DNA of 64,000 nucleotides from Eledone cirrhosa (GCA_964016885.1 OZ024741.1:412477249-412541248), one strand, 5' to 3'. Shown: positions 11,923-23,732, counted from the stretch's first letter. Translations and numbers: made by a program. The notes: generated from the letters alone by a model not told the origin.

Positions 11923-12561
11923 CCGTATTACTGTAGTGATGGTGCTGTAGCGGTGGCAGCAGCAGTGAAGGAGTCAGGGGGTGGTGGCGGCGGTGATGGG
12001 ATAGTGGTGGTAATGATGGCCGTAGTGAGCGGTGGCGGTGAAGGTGAAAATGCTGTTGTGTTTAGTGTACACAGATGATGGGGTGGGTGGTGTATCTAGT
12101 TTCTGGTGTTGGTGAGTTTCGCTGTCCTATATAGTGTAGCCAGAGGAGAGGAGGGGGGGGGGGTTCTTCTTCTTCCATTTATAGCCATTTTATTTTTTTT
12201 TGGATATACAGTGTACAATACAAAGTTGAATATTTGAATATTTGAGCCGTATTACTGTAGTGATGGTGCTGTAGCGGTGGCAGCAGCAGTGAAGGAGTCA
12301 AGGGGTGGTGGCGGCGGTGATGGGATAGTGGTGGTAATGATGGCCGTAGTGAGCGGTGGCGGTGAAGGTGAAAATGCTGTTGTGTTTAGTGTACACAGAT
12401 GATGGGGTGGGTGGTGTATCTAGTTTCTGGTGTTGGTGAGTTTAGCTGTCCTATATAGTGTAGCCAGAGGAGAGGAGGGGGGGTTCTTCTTCTTCCATTT
12501 ATAGCCATTTTTTTTTGGATATACAGTGTACAATACAAAGTTGAATATTTGAATATTTGAG
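11923..12561 (-). repeat. 324-bp tandem duplication in the A-iii 5' leader
   Basis: Unit 1 spans 11,923-12,246 and unit 2 spans 12,247-12,561. They are nearly identical: both begin CCGTATTACTGTAGTGATGG and both end at TTGAATATTTGAATATTTGAG. The second unit is shorter, mainly through a shorter G-run and T-run. Tandem leader units recall the monomeric promoters of some L1 families, but promoter activity is inferred. Confidence 0.85.
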
Positions 12562-12728
12562 CCTTATAACAATATATTTTGGGTCCGAATTTTTTGGGGC
12601 TCAAGCCGGGTGCTTTACGTAGCATTTGTACTAAGAGTTGTTATTTCACAAATGATTTAAATATGTTAAAAATTCAAAACTTACGGGAGCGATTTCATGA
12701 CCTCCGTCACCTCGTGCGTCTTCTTCCC

Positions 12729-12787
<59 letters not shown>
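12729..12787. repeat. (TTA)n tract between A-iv tail and A-iii 5' end
   Basis: About 59 bp of TTA repeats on the plus strand, the third A/B boundary in a row to carry this tract. Confidence 0.95.
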
Positions 12788-12792
<5 letters not shown>

Positions 12793-12875
12793 TGTTATTA
12801 CTTTTGAGTCTCAGTCATTGATGTTAGTTAACTGGAAAGTTTTTTGAGATGAATATCAAGCCACTACCTGCAGCC

Positions 12876-15800
12876 TCAGATATTCAGGACGTATCGGAGG
12901 GTTCTTGCTGTTCCCAGCAAGCATGCCTTTTGAAGCGTTCCAAAAAGCGTGGCGGGGCCAATTTGCTTTAACCATCCCTGGAAACCTTTTGAGATAGTCC
13001 CTAGTGCGCCTATGACAATCGGGATCACTTTGACTTCATGGCAGTTCCAAATCCTTTTTACCTCCCACTTTAAGTCCTGGTATCGGTTAATTTTCTCCCT
13101 CTCCTTCTCTTGCACTCTCGTGTCAAATGGGCAGGCCACATCCACAATCAGGCACGATCTTTTTTCTTTGTCCAAAACCAGCAGGTCAGGTCTATTGTGT
13201 TCCAGTTTCATGTCCGCCTGTATCCTAAAATCCCACAGCACCGTCACCTGATCGTTTTCTATTACCGCCTCTGGCTTATGCTCATACCACTTCTCAGAAT
13301 GTGGTAAATTGTTTACTTTGCATAGGTGCTAGTGGATCACCCTGCCCATCGCATCATGTCTCCAGCCCTTATAGTGAGTCTGGGCTAGGTGTTTACACTC
13401 GGATACAATGTGAGCCACATTCTCCTCTCTCTCTCCACAGTTCCTGCACAGTGGGCTAGCCTCCTCCTTGTAAATGTGGTGTTTCAACCACATCGTTTTG
13501 AGGGCCTGCTCTTGCGCAGCCATTAACATTCTTTCTGTAGCCTGTTTAAGGTCTCCTCTTTTCAACCAGTTCCATGTCTGTGGATCTCTAAATTCAGTTT
13601 TCTCAAAGAAGGTACTATGAAGGGATTTTTCCCGAAGGCTGCTATTTCTCCTTGATGTTAATTCCTCCTTGGACATCCCCTGGTCTATTGTCCCCTCATT
13701 CAGTACAGTTCTAAGCATTGGCTCCTTACTATCAGTCACGTATTTGTGTAGGTTGTTTTTCTCCATCTGAACACAGTCCTCTATGCTGATAAGACCTCTT
13801 CCACCCTCAGATCTCCTTAAGTAGAGTCTATCGACATCACTCCTCTTGTGGAACATATTGTAGATAGTCAATAGCTTCCTAGTCTTCCTATCCATTTCTT
13901 TTTGTTCAGCAACATTCCATCTCAGAATTCCCGCACTGTACCTAATAATAGACACAGCTCTGGAATTTACTGCACTTATGGCATTCCTACTGTTCAGATG
14001 TGACTTTAATACGCTCCTTACTCTCCGAATGTATTCAGTTCTTATCAATTCCTTCATTTTTTTGTTCTTGATGTCATCAGCCTCCAGAACGCCCAAATAC
14101 TTGTATCCTTCCTCAGAGTCAATTTCTTTTATCATCTCACCTGTTGGTATCTGGATTCCGTTACTTCTACTCAACTTACCCCTCCTCATCACAATGACTC
14201 CACACTTACTAATACCAAATTGCATACATATATCATTGCTGAAAATACGGACAGTGTCAACAAGCACATCCAACTCCTTCTCACTCTTCCCGAATAGCTT
14301 AAGATCGTCCATGAAGAGGAGGTGATTGATGGTAAGCCCTCCCTTTCCCAACCTGTATCCTGCTCTCACTTTTCACAGTACACTGGTCAGGGGCATCAGG
14401 GCAAGGACAAACAACAGAGGGGACAGGCTATCTCCCTGGAAGATACCTCTCTTGATCTTCACGCTTCCCAAGGATTCTCCAGTTGATGTTAACTCTGTTT
14501 CCCAGGACTTCATACTTTTGCCCAACAACTGCCTGATGTTATCTGCCACCTTGAAGATCTCCAGGCTTTTGGTGATCCAAGAATGAGGCACCATGTCAAA
14601 TGCCTTTTTGTAGTCTATCCATCCCATGGCAAGACCAGTGTGTCTCCTCTTGCAATTCCTCATTACCATCTTATCAATAAGTAACTGGTCCTTTGTACCA
14701 CGTGACTTCTTTCGGCATCCTTTCTGTTCGTCCGGTAACAAGTTGTTTGTGTGGAGGTGATGGTAGATTTCCTCAGACATAATGCTTGTCAACAGTTTCC
14801 ACATTACGGACAGACATGTGATAGGTCTATAGTTGGTAACATCATTACCCTTGATTCGGTCTTTCATTATCAGAACTGTGGTACCTTTTGTCAACCACTC
14901 TGGTACCTCACCTGACATCAAGCAGTCATTGAACATGGTTGTCAGTTTCGGGTGGAGGGATGTTATGTTTTCAATCCAATACCCCTGCACACCATCTGGG
15001 CCAGGTGATTTCCAGTTGGATAGATTTTTGGCCTGCCCCTTAAGAGTTTCAACTGTGATACTCAAATCAGTTTGTTGGCGTGCCTGTTCACTGATCTCCT
15101 TCTGTACTGTCTCAATCGACACTGCCTGGTCATTATGTTTAACATCCTGCTCCCATATTCCTCTCCAGAATGTTTTAGTTTGTTCCGCCTCAGGGATCAA
15201 GTCGTTGCCTCTTTCTTTCCCTTCAAGCTGTCCAAACAGCATCTTCTGATTGTTGTCGAACATGCGGTTCTGTCTATACTGGCTGACTCTGTTCTCGTAT
15301 CGCCTGATTTTTGCACTCTTTGCTACAATGCGTTGCTTCAGTTCCTCTATGATAATATTTAGCTTTTTCCTCCTAGTTTTGTACTTTATTTCCAGTCTAT
15401 TTTTAGTGTCTATGTTTTTTAGTGTCCCATTCAGTAGGGACTGAAGCTTTCCAATGTCATTTCTCATTTCCCTGATTTGACCACTCAGTCGTTTCTTCCA
15501 CCAAGGCTCTGCTCTTTCTTGTCTGTTGTTTCCTCTCGCTTTTATACCAAGTAGTTTCCTCACCGTATTTTCTGTTGCTTTGAGGATATTGTTGCACTGG
15601 TGAAGGCTCCTCGCCTCAAGGTATGGGATGACTTTGTTTACCTTAGCTGTTGTTTCTTTTAACTTTTTCCTGTCTTAGGTTCATAGGTCTCCCACTATCA
15701 TTGTTCAATTCATCTACCACTAAGTTTAGGATATCGACCAAATCTTGTCCTAGCCCGTCAGCATTCATCACCTCAGTGGCCGTATCTCTGTTCCAAGTAT

Positions 15801-16293
15801 TATTTATCTCAGCATTCAGATCATTGTCTGTTTCGGGTGGTTCCTCTGTTCTCTCGACCTTTTCACCTTCATTTCCCACTGGCTCGTTTGCCTGGCATAC
15901 TCCACTCTCCATCTCCAAGCTAATCTCTCTGCCCAGTTCCTCCAGTTCCAGCTCGCTTATCCACCCATTAGTTCTTATTAGCCGAGCCTGCCCGGCCAGT
16001 TTTTTTTCATCTAATTTAAATGGACCAATCTCGTTCCAGATGTTATGCATCCGTTTCCTATAGCCTTTCCCCTTGGGGTTACTTTTCAGGTAACATTGCA
16101 TAACAGTTCTATTCAATTCTTTCGTCCAGTTGGTTCTTGTCCCTTTCCTTCTTCTTCTTCCTCCGACACCAGCAGTATTTGGTTGACAGCCAGGTCCCTG
16201 CTGCTGAGCCAGGGAGCACCTGTTGGGTGAGTGTCTGTCACATGACATTCTAGTCTCCATTTCATCGTTATTCGAACTGTTTAGGTTCGACAT
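12876..16293 (-). pseudogene. Family A polyprotein, broken by three lesions
   Basis: The frame can be followed end to end against A-iii. I see three disabling lesions. An 8-bp deletion near 15,676 shifts frame after MNLR. CGA became TGA at 14,370-14,372, just after the MPLT block. A Trp codon of the HWHLCK motif became TAG at 13,326-13,328. RT FMDD, the CCHC knuckle (CRNC here) and the RLE RPD motif remain recognisable. The N-terminus starts MSNLNSSNNDEMETR from an ATG eleven codons upstream of the METR start. The copy is inactive but close in sequence to A-i. Confidence 0.88.
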
Positions 16294-16639
16294 TTAAACA
16301 CTCTTATCGAGGATTGGCGAATGTATGGTTACATAACCACCGGTGAATTACTTGTCTCCGGTGGTTTCGTCACTCCACGTGACTTTTGTCTGGCATTATC
16401 ACGCTGTAGACGAACCCAAACAAACAAACAAACAAACAAACAGGCAGAAAAAACCCCCAAAATGAATAAGGATAAGTTTCATTGTAATGTAGTGTTTGAA
16501 TGTCTGACTTAGTTTTCCCCTTCCCTTCTCTGTCCGTCCGTTTGTTTTTCTCTTTTTTTTTTATTTCCTTTACGTTTTTCGTTGTTGCTGTGCTGCTTTG
16601 ATTTTTATTTATTTTTATTTATTTTTTTATTTTTATTTT

Positions 16640-17493
16640 GACCGGGTCATCAATTGAGTCTATTTATATATTTTGATGTTTTCCTCTTTTAGTGGGAATT
16701 CTACAATGTAGCAGGGGATAGCGGGAGAGAATAGCGGTGGTAGTGATATTGAGGCCGCAGCGGCGGTGGTGGTGGCGGTGCTGTGCTAGCAGCAACTAGC
16801 AGGAGGTAGTGGGAGAGAATAGCGGCGGTAGCGATAGTGAGGCAGCGGTGGTGGTGATGTGGTCGTATTACTGTAGTGATGGTGTTGAAGTTGGAGTAGA
16901 AATTTGAGTCGACTTGACCAGAGCTTTCATCGAGGTAGTGGTGGTGGTATTGGTGGTGAAATTATCTTTAGTGAAATTATCGTTAGTCGCGTATATGTGT
17001 TGACATTTACCGATAATATTGGAATTAAACATTTTGTTAAAACTAAAACTTGATTTTGATTATTGTTTTTTTTAATTTTGACCGGGTCATCAATTCAGTC
17101 TATTTATATATTTCGATGTTTTCCTCTTTTAGTGAGAATTCTACAATGTAGCAGGGGGTAGCGGGAGAGAATAGCGGCGGTAGTGATATTGAGGCAGCGG
17201 CGGCGGTGGTGGTGGCTGTGCTGTGCCAGCAGCAACTAGCAGGATGTAGTGGGAGAGAGTAGCGGCGGTAGTGATGATGAGGCAGTGGTGATGATGTGGT
17301 CGTATTACTGTAGTGATGGTGTTGAAGTTGGAGTAGAAATTTGAGTCGACTTGATCAGAGTTTTCATCGTGGTAGTGATGGTGGTATTGGTGGTGAAATT
17401 ATCTTTAGTGTGAAATTATCGTTAGTCGCGTATATGTGTTGACATTTATCCATAATATTGGAATTAAACATTTTGTTAAAACTAAAACTTGAG
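16640..17493 (-). repeat. 440-bp tandem duplication in the A-iv 5' leader
   Basis: Two copies of a unit beginning GACCGGGTCATCAATT lie at 16,640-17,079 and 17,080-17,493. The units contain GGTGG-rich DNA and the CGTATTACTGTAGTGATGG block also found in the A-iii unit. Period and unit boundaries differ from A-iii, so the two leaders were duplicated independently or have turned over. DNA from 17,494 to 17,853 is the rest of the leader and holds nothing else I can name. Confidence 0.8.
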
Positions 17494-17869
17494 GCAATAG
17501 TAATAGTAATTATTATTATTATGCTGAGATTGGTGGTGGTGGTGGTGAAATTGCCGTTATCGGGCTGTTGTGTTTAGTGTACACAGAGGGGTGATAGGGT
17601 AGGTGGTGTATCTAGTTTCTGATGTTGGTGAAATTGCTGTTATTTGGCTGTTCTATATAGTGTAGACAGAGGGGGTTTTCTTCCATTTATAACCATTTTC
17701 TTTTTGAATATAAAATGTGTAATACAAAATTGAATATTTGAGCGATATAACAATATATTGTGGATCCGAAATTTTTGGGACTCAAGCTGGATGTTTTATG
17801 CAACATTTGTACTAAGAATTGTTATTTCACAATTGATTTAAATATGTCAAAAAATTATTATTATTATTA

Positions 17870-20549
17870 CAGTTGCATTTATCTTGCTTTATGTTCATAC
17901 GAGTTATCACCAAGTCACAACCAGTGACCTCAAGAGACAACACGGTCCGCCATGTTCAAGAAAGAACATACATATTCACACATGCATCTTTAGTGTTTAG
18001 ACTTGTGATGTACTTATATTGACAGAATCTTCCTTAGTATATGGGCAGTTCCCATTAGTACTATCTTTTGTATTTCTCATATACGCGGGTTTCCTGGGAT
18101 TTGCGATGAGTAATCATTAGACCCCTTAGGTATCATTCCCAGAGCGCCTACAACTACTGGTATTGTTTTAGTTCTCAATTTCCACATTTTTCCAATTTCT
18201 ATCACCAGGTCCTTATACTTGCTCAATTTTTCAAATGTTTTTATAGATACATTCTTGTCTATTGGAACAGACATATCAATTAGCAGGCATACCCTCTTTT
18301 GAAAGTCTTTCAATATTATATCAGGTCTGTTTGCATCTATTTTTCGGTCTGTTTGGATGCTAAAGTTCCACAAGATTGAGATGTGATCTTTTTCAAGTAT
18401 GGGAGGTGGTTGATGCTCCCACCAATTCTTTTGATGGTGTAGGTCAAAATGCTTACACATTATCCAATGTATGTATTGTGCAGCTCTGTCATGCCTGTTT
18501 AGGTATTCGGTTGGAGCTATAGGACTGCACATTGAAATTATATGGTCAATGGTCTCTGGTTGTTTTTTGCATACACGGCATAATGGGCTGCACCCATTTT
18601 TTATTATGTTGGCTTGGTAATTTTTTGTTGGCAGACACTGATCTTGTGCCGATATAATCAGTCCTTCAGTCTCCGATTTCAGTCCAGAGGATGCCAACCA
18701 CTGATGGGTTAAAGTTTTGTCAACATCAGGATTGTTAGCTCGCTCTGGGTATTTTCCATACAGAGGCTTTTCTTGCCATTTCTTAGCCAGTTTCTGTAGC
18801 AGTTCTTTCTTTGCAGTTACTTTTACCTGCTTTGCTTTTTCTGTGTTTTCCATTTCAGCAGTAAATGGGACTTCTGAAATTTGTAGTCCATTACTGTATC
18901 TTTGTGCATCTTTTGTAATGGAATATGATCTTTTGATGCTTTCGTGTTTCAAAACGAGTTTGATCATCCAATCATGTGATTCCCTTAGATATGTAGATAA
19001 TCCAATTGTTGCAGTTTTCAACGCAATGTCTAACTGGATTAACCCACGTCCTCCTTCTTTCCTAGGGAGATATATTCTATCTATATCTGCCTTAGGGTGA
19101 TGCATTCTGTGCATGGTTAAGAATTTTCGAAATTTTGTATCGAGCCTACGGATCTCTGTGCTTGACCAGTTGATGACATTGTAACTGTAGGTTTCTACTG
19201 GTATGGCAAGCGTGTTTATGGCATCGATCATATTCCTTGCATTCAATTCCGTTCTTAATATTGCTCTTACTCTGCGGTAACATTCCTTCCTTATCCTTTC
19301 CCTCATTGTCGAGTGCTTGATTCCGTCTCCTTCACAAACACCTAGATATTTGTAAGTTTTTTTCTTGATCAAGTTCTCTTATCACGTTCCCCCGATCAAG
19401 ATTAATGTCTGAATTCTTCAGCAGCTTTCCTCTGGTGAACGTTGCTTTGGCGCATTTATCTAGTCCAAACTCTATTTTAATGTCATCACTGAACTGCTTC
19501 ACAGTGGATAATAGCCCTTGCAATTGTTCATCATTTTTTGCAAATAGTTTCAGGTCATCCATGTAGAACAGGTGATTAATGGTTTTGTCATAGACTTTAT
19601 ATCCATGTTTTGTTTCATTGAGCATTTTACTTAATGGTATAAGTGCGATGCAGAATAAAAGCGGTGATAAGGAGTCACCCTGAAAAATTCCACAATTAAT
19701 ATTAACTTCTCCAGCTTCCAGTGATTTTGTTTCACTATTCAAAAGGAGTGTCGTTTTCCATGTCTTCATACTGAATGACAAAAACCTCCTGACAACGGGG
19801 GATATTTTGAAAATCTCTAAACATTTTCAATCCAACTGTGTGGCAAACTATCGAATGCTTTTTTATAATCTATCCAAGCAATCGATAGATTTTTGTGTCT
19901 ATTATGACAATCTTCCAGTATCATTTTGTTAACCAGAAGCTGATCCTTACAGCCATATGAGCCTCGTTTACACCCTTTCTGCTCAATGGGAAATAGGTCA
20001 TTTGTTATCAGGTGGTCATATGTGTATTCAGTTAGGACTGATGTTAAAATTTTATACATTGTGGTCAAGCAAGTTATCGGTCTGTAATTTTTGGGATTGT
20101 TTGTCTCATCATTCTTCGGAAGCAGGAATGTAATGCCGTTAACTAGCCATGAAGGTATCTTTTCTGGCTCCTTAACTATTTAATTGTAAAGTTGGGCTAA
20201 CAGCTCATGAGACTCTGTGAAGGCATTTATCCAAAAGTTTTGTATTTTGTCTTTTCCTGGGGATTTCCATTTGCTGGTTTTTCTTAGAGCCAAGCGCAAC
20301 TGTTCAACTGTTATATTTTCCTATGTTTGTTCCTCAAGGTGAGCTGTATCTTTCATTTGTCTGTCTATCCATGGGGCATGTATGTTATGAACTTTTTCTT
20401 CGGCCCAGATCTTTTCCCAGAATTCTTGCACTTCCTCCTTGGGTGGTATTGATTTAGCAGTTATTGTTGACTTACCCATTTTTCTGTAGAAGTTTCTTTG
20501 GTTGTTTTTGAACATATTATTGTCCTTATAGAATCTAGTTCGTTTTTCA
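17870..20549 (-). mobile_element. B2: 5'-truncated family B element
   Basis: Minus-strand B copy with 3' UTR at 17,870-18,013. It is truncated at about 20,549, where B sequence (…CGTTTTTCAAAG on the plus strand) runs straight into a GGTGGTGG-rich A-type leader remnant. The 3' end abuts (ATT)n at 17,854-17,869. Confidence 0.85.
18014..20549 (-). pseudogene. Family B polyprotein, RT-CCHC-RLE part, broken
   Basis: Best preserved B protein in the window. Pieces: pre-RT segment (20,321-20,515), RT motif A IDYKKAFDSLPHSW (about 19,830-19,870), FQGDSLSP and YMDD (19,332-19,781), and then a 431-residue open stretch (18,077-19,372) holding the RT thumb, the knuckle CRVC...H....C and the RLE with RPD and a YKDL block. 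Breaks include frame changes near 19,350 and 19,810, a stop upstream of 20,321, and a Gly codon changed to TGA at 18,077-18,079 near the C-terminus. The original stop lies at 18,014-18,016, judged from B3. Confidence 0.87.
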
Positions 20550-21178
20550 AAGCCGGGGTGGTGGTGCCGGGGCTTTTTATATTGTTGGTGAGGAAGGGGT
20601 GAGCCAGCAGTCCCATAGTTGTTGATGTTGACGTTTGGCCGGTGGCCAGGTCACTAAGTCAATCTATTTATATCTTTTGCTAGCCTCTCCCTTGTCTAGT
20701 GATACCGCCACCTTCCCCTTTCTCTCTCAAGTTAACAGGGGAATAGTGGTGGTAGCATTGAAGGAGTGGTGGCGGCGACGATGGGATAGTGGTAGAAATG
20801 ATGGATGGGGTGGGGTGGTGGCAGCGGTGGCGTTGTGGTTACTGATATGTAGTATCTATGAGTTTGTGTTCGTATGTTTAATATATATTTTTATTATATT
20901 TTGTGTTGACATATTCCCGTAAAATTGGAATTAAACATTTTTTTAAAATTTGAGTCAATAATAATAGTAATTCTATAATAGTAATTCTATAATGTGGTAG
21001 CAGCAGCCAGCGGGGAGATGTGGGAGACAGTAGCGGCGGTATCGATACTGAGACAGTGATGGTGGTGATGTCGATACCGAGGCAGTGGTGGTGGTGATGT
21101 GATCGTATTACTGTAGTGATGGTGTTGTAGCGGTGGTAGCAATGAAGGAGTGGTGGCGGCGGTGATGGGATAGTGGTG
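20550..21178 (-). mobile_element. A-type 5' leader remnant
   Basis: GGT/GCG-rich DNA. Blocks at 20,990-21,175 match the A-iii leader (11,815-12,005), including the TCGATACCGAGGCAGTGG and CGTATTACTGTAGTGATGG segments, in the same orientation. Its left part (20,555-20,960) is an inverted counterpart of 56,450-56,830. No coding potential is visible. It is probably a leader left after truncation or recombination. Confidence 0.65.
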
Positions 21179-21210
21179 GGATGTCAGCCCTTGTGGCCAA
21201 TAAAGAAATC
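21179..21210 (+). mobile_element. C 3'-end stub (about 32 bp)
   Basis: It holds GCCCTTGTGGCCAATAAAGAAATC followed by (ATT)n, identical in layout to the 3' termini of C1 (27,467) and C2 (34,104). Its tail faces the tail of the A stub that follows. Confidence 0.7.
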
Positions 21211-21228
21211 ATTATTATTATTATTATT

Positions 21229-21331
21229 GTTCTTTGAGTCTCAGTCATTGATGTTAGTTAACTGGAAAGTTTGTTGAAATGAATATCAAGCCACTACCTG
21301 CAGCCTCAGATATTCAGGACGTATCGGAGGG
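21229..21331 (-). mobile_element. A 3'-end stub (about 103 bp)
   Basis: It contains only the 3' UTR and last few codons of family A, from the GAGTCTCAGTCATTGATG block to GTATCGGAGGG. It is bounded by (ATT)n at 21,211-21,228 and a short TTA run at 21,332-21,342. It is an extreme 5' truncation. Confidence 0.8.
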
Positions 21332-21342
21332 TTATTATTATT

Positions 21343-21516
21343 TGTCAGTATCGGTAGAGGATTGGACGCCATGCTTTCCAGCATAGTTACGTCCCTTTAC
21401 GATCTGATTTCATATCCCGCCGGGGTTAACTTTGCCTTTCATCCTTACGGGGTCGATAAAATAAAGTACCAGTAATGCACTGGGTAATTGCTGGCCTTGT
21501 GCCTACAGTAGAAACA
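21343..21516 (+). mobile_element. tRNA-derived SINE of cephalopod type
   Basis: The sequence has a tRNA-like 5' part (GGTAGAGGATTGG box A-like; box B degraded to GATTTCATATCCC), then CCTTTCATCCTTACGG, GTCGATAAAATAAAGTACC, and GGCCTTGTGCC near the 3' end. The same body occurs at 35,579-35,719 and in reverse at 41,940-42,124. It is followed by (ATT)n at 21,517-21,536, where C1 starts. Confidence 0.75.
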
Positions 21517-21677
21517 ATTATTATTATTATTATTATGGCTGCACATGTGTGAAGACTACAAATCTGCGTGGGAAAAGGTTCGTAACTTTAAGCTGTTTTA
21601 AAGTGTCATTTTTGTATTTTCTTGTCGTTAACGAAACTTAAGGTACACATCTTGATTTAAAGAGAGGGATACCTCTC

Positions 21678-21704
21678 AATATTCGGGCTTTAAGCCCGAA
21701 TATT
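21678..21704 (+). other. 27-nt hairpin in the C1 5' UTR
   Basis: Arms of 13 nt (AATATTCGGGCTT and its exact complement) surround a single T. C2 has a weaker GGGC-CTTGA-GCCC hairpin at the equivalent place (28,781-28,803), about the same distance before ORF1. Function is unknown. Confidence 0.6.
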
Positions 21705-21758
21705 CAGATTTATTTTTTAAAAACTTCGAAAAAAATCGCTTCTCCACCAAAAAAAATT

Positions 21759-23732
21759 ATGGAAATTTTCGACCTTGAAACGGTAAACAACGTTCAGGTC
21801 AAAAGTTTAAAGGCAGCCACTGTAGATTTCACCACGACTACGACGGCTACAGTCATGCCTGTCATCCACTCTACTGAATGTGAAGGCAAAACTAAAAAGC
21901 TACCATCACAACCTTCTGTGATAGCAGCAGTATCATCTGAAAACGACATCACCACCACCGCCACCACCACCACCACAACAACAACAACTCAGAACAATAA
22001 CGACAATAACACCGACAGCTTCAATGTAAACACGGATGGCGGTGGCAACAGCATCAACAAACAAACAACAACAACAACACCAATAACAACACCAACAATA
22101 AGAGCATCAGAAGCACCACATTTTCTGCAGCAACAGCAAAAACAAAGCGCTTATTGAATATTGATATTGATATTAGCGATAAAGAAGAACATTTGGCACA
22201 AGCGTGGAGGCTAATTAAACGGGAGAAGTCCTGGGAAAACCTGACCATCCCGGACGAGTCAATAGCGGCCATGCAAAGGAGGACGGTGTTATTTAGATGC
22301 ATTTCGGTGCAGACACGAAAAGTGGAACTTGCCAGCCAAGCAGAGGTCGAGGCTGCTTTGGAGTACATCGGAAGTAACATAGAGTACAAAGCAAGAGGCA
22401 AACAGTTCGGTACCATCTCGGTACTGTTCAAAACCGATGCCCTTGCTATTAAGCACTCGGTGACCCCCTGCAGAACGGAACGCATTATCATGCATCCGTC
22501 CTACATGGGTAAAAGGACAGTAAAGGTACGCATTCCCAGCATCCCGCCAGGAATGAACATATGGTGGCTGCTGGGATGCGTAATCGAGGAGGGGACAGAC
22601 ACTACCCTCCTGGATATCAAAAGGACAGAGAGAGAGGACTGGTCAGGAATGGATTTGGAGATTCTTCTCCAAATGAAACCGGAGGACATGAACAACATCC
22701 CGGATTTTGCCCTCCTGCAGGACGGGACAACAATCCAACTAATCACTGACGGAAGAAGGCTACGCTGCTTCGTCTGCGGGGAAGCAACGCATCTGCAAGC
22801 CTTCTGCCCTCAGCGCAAAAATGCAGGTGGTCACAAACCTCCTTTGTTGCCGACGCCAGTGTCAGCACGGAAAGCTGCACCACCACCACCACCACCACCA
22901 AAAACAACACCAACAAAAACACGGACACCAACATCAAAAACAGCCGGATCACCACCAACACCAAAACCAATCCAAGGGGAAAACGAGGAAAGCTCTCCCA
23001 CTCCCCCCCCAATTATACACATAGACAAAACAATAAACGCACACACAGACAAGGAGACACTCACAGCCACAGACCCTTTGTCTTCCAGCATCGAAGATGA
23101 AGTAAAACCCAAAAGTGCAAAAAAAAAAGCAGAGAAAACTCACAAAAAAAAAAGCCCCAACAAAACACAAAAACATACACAACAAAAAATACAGACACCA
23201 CTAACGCAAACACTTCCCCAATAACATCATCACCAACAGCAACATCGACACCGCCTCCACAATCCCCGAAACGCAAACAACCTAAACAAACACAAATACA
23301 AATAAACACACAAATACCTGAAATTGCAGACACCACACCTACAACAAACACAGACATACCCGAAACAACACCACCAAAACCATCACCACCACAGTCACCA
23401 AAACGAAAACAAATAAAACCACACCAACAAAATGTTAAAAACTTCGTGCTTGTCAGAAGGGCCAACGATAAACTGATGGCCCTCTTAGCACGAAGCGAGG
23501 ACATTCAAATAGAGGGGGAGATTTTTGAAATGAGCACATTTTGCGTGCCAGAAGATTTGCTTCTGGTCCGAATGTCACTCAATTCCTTCAAAGAAATTCG
23601 AGAGAGCTTTCCTCAAGACGTGGGAACCCCAAATGTGAAACCCACATCAAGACTTTTAAAGGGGTTCTCAAAAGAAATCCCACCAACCATGGGGTCGAAC
23701 AACCCGACCTTCACAAGATCCCGGGAGGTAAG
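21759..23732 (+). pseudogene. C1 ORF1 (CCHC-knuckle RNA-binding protein), frameshifted
   Basis: Starts at ATG (MEIFDLETVN). The N-terminal ~130 residues are Thr/Asn-rich. A frame break near 22,150 leads into a 356-residue piece (22,154-23,224) with a globular region and a knuckle CFVCGEATHLQAFC (C-x2-C-x4-H-x4-C, about 22,770-22,810). A long Pro/Thr/Lys-rich tail of CACCA/ACAAA repeats follows. Another break near 23,222 precedes a conserved C-terminal piece (about 23,425-23,732). In C2 the homologous frame ends GTAAGGTAA, while C1 reads GTAAGTAAA, so the stop is lost. ORF1 of such elements coats the RNA. The globular region is not one I can name. Confidence 0.75.

Larger units (their letters stand above)
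7875..12728 (-). mobile_element. A-iii: full-length family A RLE retrotransposon (R4/Dong-like)
   Basis: 4.85 kb element with an intact ORF (7,961-11,353), a short 3' UTR (7,875-7,960) ending in a (TAA)n tail, and a long 5' leader (11,354-12,728) made of GGT-rich DNA with a 324-bp tandem duplication. It is flanked by (TTA)n on both sides (7,829-7,874 and 12,729-12,787). R4/Dong clade elements encode one protein of about this size with a C-terminal restriction-like endonuclease. Dong of Bombyx is known for insertion into TAA repeats, and the location here agrees with that. This is the best candidate for a recently active element in the window. Confidence 0.88.
12788..17853 (-). mobile_element. 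A-iv: full-length but decayed family A element
   Basis: 5.07 kb minus-strand copy with 3' UTR (12,788-12,875), broken ORF and a 1.56 kb leader containing a 440-bp tandem duplication. Its outermost 5' sequence (about 17,690-17,853) matches that of A-iii (12,490-12,690), so it is close to full length. The 5' end sits on (ATT)n at 17,854-17,869, which is the tail of B2. Confidence 0.88.

Noticed and set aside
6894..14325. Opposite-strand frames of 65-149 residues repeated in A copies (for example 6,894-7,241, 9,063-9,410 and 13,978-14,325)
   Set aside because: They are antisense shadows of the RT frame and recur only because the A DNA is nearly identical. No independent start context or domain.
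20635..20922. 95-residue plus-strand frame
   Set aside because: Lies in A-type leader DNA read antisense, has low-complexity Arg/Trp content from GGTGG repeats, and is not conserved as a protein.
21343..21420. Possible tRNA gene
   Set aside because: Only box A- and B-like blocks of a SINE. No complete cloverleaf, and box B is degraded in this copy.
22743..23504. Minus-strand Val/Gly/Cys-rich frames opposite C1 ORF1
   Set aside because: Complement of the CACCA/ACAAA low-complexity tail of ORF1. No independent support.
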